5,726 bases of DNA from Syntrophaceae bacterium UBA4059 (GTDB lineage: Bacteria; Desulfobacterota; Syntrophia; Syntrophales; Smithellaceae): NCBI GenBank assembly GCA_002382045.1, contig DFZJ01000081.1, positions 22,119-27,844 on the forward strand, written 5' to 3'. Below the pieces are notes generated by a model. It ran no database searches. It was not told the origin of the DNA and saw only the letters and a program-made list of their open reading frames with translations. Both the position numbers and the translations under genes were made by a program. Positions 1 through 5,064 of the stretch are shown piece after piece. Within the stretch, counting starts at the first letter, position 1. Every line of letters begins with the position of its first letter.

Positions 1-306
1 GCAATGCTCCAGAGAATGGCCATCAGGCACATGGCTTTTCGCCGGCTCCAGCGGTCAATCAGGCAGGCAATTGGAAAAGAAAAAAAGCCAGGCCGAAGAT
101 CAACACGGTGAAAGCCAGACCGCATGGGGCATCCGTCAATTCCAGATCCATTTTCATCGGCTGGAGCATGACGGAGAAGACCTGCCGGTCCATGTGGTTG
201 ACGATATAAAGGAGGGTGCAGACGATCAGGACATCATGCGCCCGCCCGCCGCCTGTCTTTAATTCAGAAGCTTGTCGGGAATTACCGTCATCAGAAAGTT
301 AATCAT
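1..306 (-). pseudogene. MFS transporter, N-terminal part, frameshifted and cut by window edge
   Basis: Read on the minus strand, the frame open from about 298 down to a stop at 59-61 gives a first membrane helix (LIVCTLLYIVNHMDRQVFSV) and then MLQPMKMDLELTD, the usual end of helix 1 and following loop of major facilitator superfamily transporters. After the T-rich stretch the family-like reading moves to another frame: PIACLIDRWSRRKAM, which matches the MFS loop 2-3 motif (D-R-x-x-R-R-K), and continues to base 1. One extra T in the T7 run (plus-strand A7, 80-86) would join the two frames. No ATG, GTG or TTG lies in frame before helix 1. An ATG at 304-306 opens only a 15-codon frame (MINFLMTVIPDKLLN) that ends at 259-261, so a second lesion near 260 is likely. 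Substrate unknown. Either a decayed gene or sequencing errors; the MFS assignment itself is fairly safe. Confidence 0.72.
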
Positions 307-387
307 GTATCGTCGCAGGGTTATTCCATGTTAATATTGCCTTTACATGCAAATCCCGGATGAACGGCATCTGCACCTATGTTTCAT
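307..387. other. Intergenic stretch with no feature I can support
   Basis: This stretch separates the divergent MFS remnant and modA promoter. I found no reading frame with a ribosome site, no tRNA-like fold and no clear minus-strand promoter for the MFS gene. CATGT (327-331) and ACATG (345-349) form only a 5-bp inverted pair, too short to call. Confidence 0.5.
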
Positions 388-416
388 TTGACATATACGC
401 GCGATTCCCTTATGCT
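388..416 (+). promoter_or_regulatory. Probable sigma70-type promoter of modABC
   Basis: TTGACA at 388-393 is an exact -35 consensus, followed by exactly 17 bases and TATGCT (411-416), which keeps the important first T, A and last T of the -10 box. Transcription would start near 423, giving a leader of about 140 bases before the modA start at 562. The prediction is from sequence only. Confidence 0.6.
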
Positions 417-450
417 CCACGTCGTGAAAAACACATAGATTGATCAACCA

Positions 451-508
451 CCTTGCGGCAGGCTGTCGCGATATGAAATGAACGCCTTTATATCGCAGCA
501 AGCGAAGG
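451..508 (+). promoter_or_regulatory. Long imperfect hairpin in the modA leader
   Basis: Several short stems nest around one centre. CCTT (451-454) pairs with AAGG (505-508), GC (455-456) with GC (502-503), GCTG (462-465) with CAGC (496-499), and CGATAT (469-474) with ATATCG (490-495), around an apical loop of 15 bases. The inner part also reads as an exact DNA inverted repeat, GCGATAT at 468-474 and ATATCGC at 490-496. It lies downstream of the predicted transcription start, so a structured RNA leader, perhaps a metal or cofactor sensing element, is as likely as a protein operator. I could not match it to the Moco riboswitch or to a ModE site. Confidence 0.4.
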
Positions 509-520
509 CAAATTAATGCC

Positions 521-540
521 CGTCCCGCGTGAGCGGGATG
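521..540 (+). promoter_or_regulatory. GNRA-capped hairpin just upstream of the modA ribosome site
   Basis: Bases 521-528 and 533-540 form an 8-bp stem (one G-T pair, otherwise Watson-Crick) closed by GTGA, which in RNA is a GUGA (GNRA) tetraloop. It ends right before the purine-rich ribosome site of modA. No T run follows, so it is not an ordinary intrinsic terminator; it may stabilise the leader or dock with the 451-508 element. Confidence 0.45.
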
Positions 541-544
541 AAAA

Positions 545-551
545 GAAAGGA
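545..551 (+). promoter_or_regulatory. Ribosome binding site that sets the modA start
   Basis: GAAAGGA lies 10 bases before the ATG at 562. The in-frame alternatives upstream, GTG at 529 and ATG at 538, fall inside the hairpin and have no such site, and they would add a charged stretch ahead of the signal peptide. Confidence 0.6.
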
Positions 552-561
552 CACATCAACC

Positions 562-1314
562 ATGAAGAAAACAATCCGGGGAATCTTTATTATTATGGCC
601 ATGCTGGCACTCTTAACTGTTTCGGCCCATGCAGCCGACATTAATCTGTCCGTTGCGGCAAGCCTTCGGGAAGCCGTCACGGAACTTTCGGCAAACTTTT
701 CCAGGAAGAATCCCACCACAAAATTCATTAATAACTTCGGCGCATCCGGCGCGCTGGCGAAACAGATTGAAAATGGAGCGCCCGCGGATCTTTTTTTCTC
801 CGCTAATCAGAAATGGATGGATTATTTGAAGGCAAAGAATCTGCTGGATGAGAAACATATCAGCATTTTCGCGTTTAATTCTCTTGTCTTTGTCGGAAGG
901 CCTGATCTGAAAGTGAAAACCATACAGGATGTGACCACTCTGGAAAAGGTCGCCATTGGAAGCCCGAAGAGTGTCCCGGCGGGTGAATACGCCATGGCGG
1001 CGCTCACCAGGGCAGGTCTTGACAAAAAACTCGAAAACAAACTGGTCATGGCCCGGGATGTCCGGGAATGCCTGATGTATGCCGAGAGAGGCGAGGTTTC
1101 CGGGGCATTTGTCTATAAAACGGATGCCCTGCAAATGGCCAAAAAAGTAAAAATTCTTTTCGATATTCCGCAGGAGCTTTATTCTGAAGTGACCTATCCC
1201 GTCGGCCTTACAATGTCAGGAAGCACAAAGGCTGACGCAGTGGCATTTTATAACTATCTCCAGACTGCCGAGGCGAAAGGAATTCTCGCAAAATACGGAT
1301 TTGTGACAAAGTAA
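562..1314 (+). CDS. modA: Molybdate ABC transporter, periplasmic substrate-binding protein
   Basis: Binds molybdate (often also tungstate) in the periplasm and delivers it to ModB. The 250-residue protein begins with a Sec signal peptide: MKKTIRG, a hydrophobic core to about residue 20, and AHA at 22-24 with cleavage likely before A25. The mature part keeps the fold landmarks of E. coli ModA. By alignment from memory, all five oxyanion-binding positions are present: S34 in VAASL, S62 in GASGAL, A140 in SVPAGEYA, V167 in DVREC and Y185 in VYKTDA. Length is normal for the family. It is the first gene of modABC, with modB starting 6 bases after its stop. No lipobox cysteine is visible, so a soluble periplasmic protein is expected. 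Molybdate versus tungstate preference cannot be decided by eye, though these ligands fit ModA better than WtpA or TupA. Confidence 0.95.
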   Translation: MKKTIRGIFIIMAMLALLTVSAHAADINLSVAASLREAVTELSANFSRKNPTTKFINNFGASGALAKQIENGAPADLFFSANQKWMDYLKAKNLLDEKHISIFAFNSLVFVGRPDLKVKTIQDVTTLEKVAIGSPKSVPAGEYAMAALTRAGLDKKLENKLVMARDVRECLMYAERGEVSGAFVYKTDALQMAKKVKILFDIPQELYSEVTYPVGLTMSGSTKADAVAFYNYLQTAEAKGILAKYGFVTK

Positions 1315-1320
1315 TTTCAT

Positions 1321-2007
1321 ATGCTTGCTTTCAGTCATTCGGATTATCTCGCCATCCTGCTGTCCCTGAAGGTTGCCACTGTGGCAACCATTCTGTCTCT
1401 GCCATTCGGCTTTGCCGTGGCCTATCTCATGACCTATCGAAAATTCCGGGGACGGGTTCTCCTGGATGTGCTGGTTAATCTGCCCCTGACATTGCCGCCG
1501 GTGGTTATCGGCTACCTGTTGTTGCTGCTGCTGGGAAAAAACGGTTGGATCGGCATGTGGGTATTGCAGCCGTTGGGAATCCATATCATTTTCACCTGGA
1601 AGGCGGCGGTCATCGCTACGGCGGTGGTTGGTTTCCCGCTGATGGTCCGGTCGATCCGGACGGGCATGGAAGCCATTGATCAAAGGCTCATCGAGGCGTC
1701 CCGCACCCTGGGCGCAGGACCGCTGGACACCATTGTCACGGTCATTCTGCCGCTCTCCTGTCGCGGGCTGATTGCCGGATCACTGCTTATGTTTGCACGG
1801 GGTTTAGGTGAATTCGGCGCCACAATCATCGTGGCCGGCAACATCCCCGGCGTCACCCAGACGATTCCTCTGGCCATCTATGAATATGTCAGTTCTCCCA
1901 GCGGGGATGCGATGGCTATCGCCCTGTGCGTCGTATCGGTCACCATCTCGGTCGCCGTTCTTGTTTTCCACGAATGGCTGGGCAGACGTATGGTTAAGGT
2001 GGACTGA
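1321..2007 (+). CDS. modB: Molybdate ABC transporter, permease subunit
   Basis: Inner-membrane channel of the ModABC molybdate importer, expected to act as a homodimer. The 228 residues hold about five to six hydrophobic segments, around 8-36, 47-71, 86-108, 145-175 and 198-220. The cytoplasmic EAA loop that docks onto the ATPase is clear at 125-144 (EASRTLGAGP, then ILPLS). The helix-loop stretch ARGLGEFGATIIVAGNIPG (159-177) is highly typical of ModB and CysT-type oxyanion permeases. Start chosen at the ATG 6 bases after modA; the ribosome site is weak, so translation may be coupled to modA. The stop is one base before the modC start. The length matches normal ModB (about 225-230 residues). 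Confidence 0.95.
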   Translation: MLAFSHSDYLAILLSLKVATVATILSLPFGFAVAYLMTYRKFRGRVLLDVLVNLPLTLPPVVIGYLLLLLLGKNGWIGMWVLQPLGIHIIFTWKAAVIATAVVGFPLMVRSIRTGMEAIDQRLIEASRTLGAGPLDTIVTVILPLSCRGLIAGSLLMFARGLGEFGATIIVAGNIPGVTQTIPLAIYEYVSSPSGDAMAIALCVVSVTISVAVLVFHEWLGRRMVKVD

Positions 2008-2008
2008 C

Positions 2009-3061
2009 ATGGAATTGCGAATCACTGCCCAAAAGAAACTGAATCCGTTTTTCCTGGACGTGAATTTTACCATTGAAGGCAACCGGATCGGGATTTTCGG
2101 CCCCTCTGGATGCGGCAAGTCCACCCTGGTGAGCCTTATTGCCGGGTTGACCGATCCGGACCGGGGACGCATTCTTATCGATGGACAGCCTGTTTTTGAC
2201 TGTGAAGAAAAAGTGAATATCCATGCCCAGCATCGACGAATCGGCATGGTTTTTCAACGTCCCCATCTTTTTCCGCACATGAGCGTCAAGGCCAATCTCC
2301 TCTATGGCTACAAGCGTTGCACGAAAGGTCAGCGCAAAATCACCCTGGCGCATCTGGTGGACGTTTTGCAGATCGGCGATCTTCTTCACCGGGGTGTCAA
2401 TAACCTGTCCGGCGGCGAGAAGCAGCGGGTAGCCATCGGCCGGGCGGTGCTTTCCAATCCACGCATGCTGATCATGGACGAGCCGCTTTCCGCCCTGGAC
2501 GACAGCCTCAAGTTCCAGATCATCCCTTTTCTCCAGAAATCCTGCGAAGCATTTGCCATCCCTTATCTCTTCATTTCCCACTCCCTGACCGAGATGCGGA
2601 TCATGACCGAGCGGGTGCTGAACATGGCTGACGGGCGTATCACGGGGCAAATGACGGCGGGGGAACTGGCCCGGGATGCGATGGTAAAAAGTCCGTTTCC
2701 CTATACCAATCTTCTGCAACTCAAAGGGCCGCGCCGTATTGACGGAATGTTTGCCTACCGGTTCGGAGACAGAGAACTGCTGATTTCCGGCAGCGGCCGG
2801 GATGAAGCCCTCTATGAGCTTTCATCCACAGACATTATCCTTTTCAAGCGACACCCCGAAGCGATCAGCGCCCGCAACCTTCTGAAATGCCGCGTCGGCG
2901 AAATATTCGAAGCAGGCGGAAGGATGGGCATCGGGCTTTTATGCGGCAACGAGAAACTTGTCGCGGTGGTTGTGAAGGAGTCTGTTGACGATCTGGAAAT
3001 CCGGGAGGGTGTGGAAATTTTTGCCGCCATCAAAGCAACCGCTTTCAGGGAACTGGGCTGA
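2009..3061 (+). CDS. modC: Molybdate ABC transporter, ATP-binding protein
   Basis: Cytoplasmic ATPase that powers ModB. The 350 residues have a complete nucleotide-binding domain: Walker A GPSGCGKST (31-39), Q-loop Q83, signature LSGGEKQR (133-140), Walker B MLIMDEP (153-159), D-loop SALD (161-164) and switch histidine H191. The C-terminal region from about 287 (SARNLLKCRV, then G-rich strands to residue 350) is a TOBE/Mop oxyanion-binding domain, as in ModC, where it can sense molybdate and slow transport. Start at the ATG one base after the modB stop (TGACATG), with an AAGGTGG ribosome site inside the end of modB; longer upstream frames would overlap modB by 200 bases and are not real. No convincing terminator follows. 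Confidence 0.96.
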   Translation: MELRITAQKKLNPFFLDVNFTIEGNRIGIFGPSGCGKSTLVSLIAGLTDPDRGRILIDGQPVFDCEEKVNIHAQHRRIGMVFQRPHLFPHMSVKANLLYGYKRCTKGQRKITLAHLVDVLQIGDLLHRGVNNLSGGEKQRVAIGRAVLSNPRMLIMDEPLSALDDSLKFQIIPFLQKSCEAFAIPYLFISHSLTEMRIMTERVLNMADGRITGQMTAGELARDAMVKSPFPYTNLLQLKGPRRIDGMFAYRFGDRELLISGSGRDEALYELSSTDIILFKRHPEAISARNLLKCRVGEIFEAGGRMGIGLLCGNEKLVAVVVKESVDDLEIREGVEIFAAIKATAFRELG

Positions 3062-3093
3062 TATAGTCCTATATTGATTATCATATATTGATT
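3061..3093 (+). repeat. Inverted repeat and tandem TATATTGATT copies, candidate operator
   Basis: ATATAG (3061-3066) and CTATAT (3069-3074) form a perfect inverted repeat with a 2-base centre. TATATTGATT then occurs twice in the same direction, at 3070-3079 and 3084-3093, a 14-base period, with the second copy running into the -35 box. Repeats abutting a consensus promoter are typical regulator-binding layouts, but the region is AT-rich, which raises the chance rate. No regulator gene is in the window. Confidence 0.4.
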
Positions 3094-3121
3094 TGACAGA
3101 CCCGACCGATCACTCTATAAT
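3093..3121 (+). promoter_or_regulatory. Exact-consensus sigma70 promoter of the storage operon
   Basis: TTGACA at 3093-3098, 17 bases, then TATAAT at 3116-3121: both boxes and the spacing match consensus exactly. Transcription would start near 3128, leaving a leader of about 33 bases before the ATG at 3161. The operon can therefore be expressed independently of modABC. GACCGAT occurs at 3104-3110 and again at 3126-3132, on either side of the -10 box. Confidence 0.78.
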
Positions 3122-3160
3122 CAAAGACCGATAGACAATATGTTGACCGGAAAGGCATGA

Positions 3161-3892
3161 ATGCGCGTTTATATTGGTTTTGATGATACGGATGTTTTGA
3201 ATTCGGATATCGGCACGGGAAAGCTGGCCCGCCGCTATGGAAAACTGATTCCCGGAGAATGCAGAGTCTGGGGAGTTGTCCGTCAACAGCTACTGGTAGA
3301 TCCGGCCATACCTTATACCTCACATAACAGTTCCGCTTGTGTGGTTGTTGATTGCCCGGATCGATCTTTTATTGAAACGTTAAGGGATGCGGCTATTACT
3401 CACATGGAAACCGCGTCTCTTCCCGGCAGTGATCCCGGTCTTTGTCTTGCCTGCGCGGACGATGCGGCGCTGCCTGCGCTTGAGACCTTCGGTCTGCTGT
3501 GTACGGACAAAGTCGTCTCCCAGCGTGATGCCCTCCTTGCCGTGGGACGCGCTCATCTTTCGGGCCACGGCGGCACCCATGACGGCATCATCGGAGCTGC
3601 CGCCGCAGTGGGCCTTACTGCATCGGGTTGGAATGGCCGCTTTATCGAGTACGCAAGCCTCAGAGATTTTCCTGATCGTGTCGCCGTTGCAGCGCTCAGT
3701 GAGAACGGCATTCAGGTGGTTTCACTGGATCGGGACGCCTGTCGTCCGCGTCCGGAAGATATCGTGGATACAAAAGGTTGGTTGAGACCCAGGCTTTGGG
3801 GGCATCAGGTTGTGCTTCCCGTTAAACCCGCAGGCCCCGGTTTATGGGAAAGTCTGGGCAAAAAACGAAATCCTGACAAACAAAAGAATTAA
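3161..3892 (+). CDS. GFDDTD-motif protein, distantly similar to archaeal TiaS; function unknown
   Basis: A 243-residue protein with no signal peptide or membrane segment. Three parts resemble the N-terminal and catalytic region of archaeal TiaS, the tRNA(Ile2) agmatidine synthetase: IGFDDTD at 5-11, then GTGKLARRYG; IPYTSHNSSA at 50-59, in the place of the TiaS P-x-K-T-R-G-N-G-A stretch; and GIIGAAAAVGL (142-152) followed by FIEY (161-164), like the conserved G-A-x-A-A-I-G block. SGHGGTHDG at 134-142 is rich in Gly and His. TiaS is about 400 residues with an OB fold and zinc ribbon at the C-terminus; both are absent, so tRNA modification is doubtful. GGAAAGG (3149-3155) sits 5 bases before the chosen ATG. 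It heads the operon with the small gene and the storage protein, which suggests a nucleotide-dependent role tied to metal storage; this is inference from context. Confidence 0.68.
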   Translation: MRVYIGFDDTDVLNSDIGTGKLARRYGKLIPGECRVWGVVRQQLLVDPAIPYTSHNSSACVVVDCPDRSFIETLRDAAITHMETASLPGSDPGLCLACADDAALPALETFGLLCTDKVVSQRDALLAVGRAHLSGHGGTHDGIIGAAAAVGLTASGWNGRFIEYASLRDFPDRVAVAALSENGIQVVSLDRDACRPRPEDIVDTKGWLRPRLWGHQVVLPVKPAGPGLWESLGKKRNPDKQKN

Positions 3893-3898
3893 GGAGGT
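3891..3898 (+). promoter_or_regulatory. Very strong ribosome site overlapping a stop codon
   Basis: AAGGAGGT is a near-perfect Shine-Dalgarno sequence. It shares two bases with the TAA (3890-3892) of the preceding gene and lies 6 bases before the ATG at 3905, so the small gene is very probably translated, and at a high level. Confidence 0.8.
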
Positions 3899-3904
3899 AT
3901 CATC

Positions 3905-4132
3905 ATGGCAGGGAAAATATTTTATCGTGAGCGCCATAAGGTGGGGACCAAAGAGAAGAAACCGCGTTTCAAACTGGTGGCCGTCGCCGATGTGAACATC
4001 ACTTTTTATGCCGACCATCTGCGAAAGAAAGAACTGGAAGAAATTGCGGCCGCCGTTGGCGTGGATCTGATTCTGCTCAAAGCGCCCCAAGACGGCAAGG
4101 CCAAGGAAGATGAAATTGAGGTTAAAGAATAA
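3905..4132 (+). CDS. Small uncharacterised protein of the storage operon
   Basis: I do not recognise this 75-residue protein. It has a very basic start (KIFYRERHKVGTKEKKPR, 4-21), a core of alternating strand and helix character (FKLVAVADVNITFYA, 22-36, then a helix LRKKELEEIAAAVG, 39-52, then the strand VDLILLK, 53-59), and an acidic tail (KEDEIEVKE). There is no signal peptide, membrane helix or cysteine, so it is expected to be a cytoplasmic beta-alpha-beta protein. That it is real is supported by its excellent ribosome site, codon use like its neighbours, and its position 12 bases after one gene and 14 before the next. It may be a partner, adaptor or regulator of the MosB-like protein; that is a guess from the operon. 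Confidence 0.8.
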   Translation: MAGKIFYRERHKVGTKEKKPRFKLVAVADVNITFYADHLRKKELEEIAAAVGVDLILLKAPQDGKAKEDEIEVKE

Positions 4133-4146
4133 GAGGACGGAAAACC

Positions 4147-4977
4147 ATGGCGTTATTAAGAGAAAAAGACGGACGGAGACTGCATGTGAAGAGCCGGCTC
4201 ATGGGCGAGAGCCTGGTGGGTAAAACCTTTATGGATGGCCTCACGGTCGCTCCTCAGGAAAGACTTTTTCCTGATGTCAATATCGTCAAGATTGGAGGGC
4301 AATCCATTTGTGATCGCGGGATCAAAGCGCTGCCGGCCATAATGAAGGAAGTTGTCGCGAACAAGAAGAAACACAAAATCCTTTTGACGACAGGCGGCGG
4401 CACCCGGAGCCGTCATATTTATTCGATCGGCCTGGAACTGGGCATGCCGACCGGCATCATTGCTAAATTCGGCAGCTCCGTTTCCGAACAAAACGCGCTT
4501 TTGGTTTCGACGCTCCTCGCGCCCTGGGGCGGCATCAAGATCGGTCACGATGAAGTTACAAAACTATCCAACTACTTTGCCCAGGCTTGTATCCCCGTCA
4601 TGCACGGCATGCCGCCCTATGACTATTTTGCCTTGCCGGTTCCGAAAACCCGGATTCCCATTCATCGCACCGATGTGGGCACACTGGTGATCGCTGATTT
4701 GATCGGCGCCCGGAGCTGCATCTTCATCAAAGACGAGCAGGGGCTTTATACGGATGATCCGAAGAAAAACGGTGCAGCAACATTTATTTCGGAAATCAGC
4801 GTAAAAGATCTGCTGTCCAGGGATCTCGATGATCTGATCATTGAACGGCCCTGCCTGGAAATTCTTCAGAACAGTGAGGTTCTCGATAAGATTCAGATCA
4901 TCAACGGCTTGGAGAAGGGCAACCTTACAAAGGCCCTCCATGGCAAGCCTGTCGGCACCATCATCTATAAATCGTAA
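4147..4977 (+). CDS. mosB: Molybdenum storage protein subunit (MosB-like, amino acid kinase fold)
   Basis: 276 residues of the amino acid kinase (UMP kinase-like) fold. Compared from memory with Azotobacter vinelandii MosB, the match is strong throughout: VKIGGQSICDRG (47-58), TTGGGTRSRHIYSIGLELG (81-99), FGSSVSEQNALL (108-119), GMPPYDYF (154-161), HRTDVGTLVIADLIGA (173-188), IKDEQGLYTDDP (194-205), ERPCLEILQ (233-241), and INGLEKGNLTKALHGKPVGT (252-271). In Azotobacter, MosA and MosB form an alpha3-beta3 cage that uses ATP to pack about a hundred molybdenum atoms as polyoxomolybdate clusters. Only one subunit is encoded here and a terminator follows, so a homomeric cage or a partner elsewhere must be assumed. 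Ribosome site GAGG at 4133-4136. UMP kinase itself is less likely because of the MoSto-type N-terminal extension (residues 1-43) and the GMPPY and LEILQ segments. Confidence 0.86.
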   Translation: MALLREKDGRRLHVKSRLMGESLVGKTFMDGLTVAPQERLFPDVNIVKIGGQSICDRGIKALPAIMKEVVANKKKHKILLTTGGGTRSRHIYSIGLELGMPTGIIAKFGSSVSEQNALLVSTLLAPWGGIKIGHDEVTKLSNYFAQACIPVMHGMPPYDYFALPVPKTRIPIHRTDVGTLVIADLIGARSCIFIKDEQGLYTDDPKKNGAATFISEISVKDLLSRDLDDLIIERPCLEILQNSEVLDKIQIINGLEKGNLTKALHGKPVGTIIYKS

Positions 4978-5007
4978 GAGATGTTTGACGGGGTTGCCGC
5001 ACAATTA

Positions 5008-5041
5008 AAACGGCGCACACCCGCTCAGGTGTGCGCCGTTT
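5008..5041. terminator. Bidirectional intrinsic terminator between convergent genes
   Basis: A perfect 14-bp stem: 5008-5021 pairs with 5028-5041 around the loop CGCTCA. The stem is GC-rich inside and ends in AAA/TTT. On the plus strand TTTATTTA follows; on the minus strand the stem runs into TTTTAATTG. It lies 30 bases after the MosB-like stop and 23 bases beyond the end of the minus-strand formate dehydrogenase gene, so it can serve both. Confidence 0.88.
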
Positions 5042-5064
5042 ATTTACAATGTTTATAGCTCTTA

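Noticed and set aside
71..262. Plus-strand 63-residue frame
   Set aside because: It lies antisense to clear MFS coding sequence, has no ribosome site and a composition unlike a real protein.
467..497. Canonical ModE operator
   Set aside because: Half-sites differ from CGNTATATA at key bases and spacing is 13 instead of about 6; kept only as an unnamed inverted repeat.
521..540. Intrinsic terminator or attenuator before modA
   Set aside because: No T run follows the stem; the next bases are the purine-rich ribosome site.
529..561. Longer modA beginning at GTG 529 or ATG 538
   Set aside because: Both starts lie in the hairpin, lack a ribosome site and would put a charged extension before a normal signal peptide; ATG 562 fits better.
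613..1134. Long minus-strand frame opposite modA, and similar ones opposite modB, modC and mosB
   Set aside because: They mirror strongly recognised genes, have low-complexity or odd residue content and no ribosome sites.
1808..2008. N-terminal extension of modC overlapping modB
   Set aside because: The added 67 residues are a frame-shifted reading of modB; the family length and ribosome site support the ATG at 2009.
4147..4977. UMP kinase (pyrH)
   Set aside because: The longer N-terminus, the GMPPY segment and the C-terminal LEILQ and NGLEKGNLTKAL stretches agree with MosB, not with the roughly 240-residue UMP kinase.
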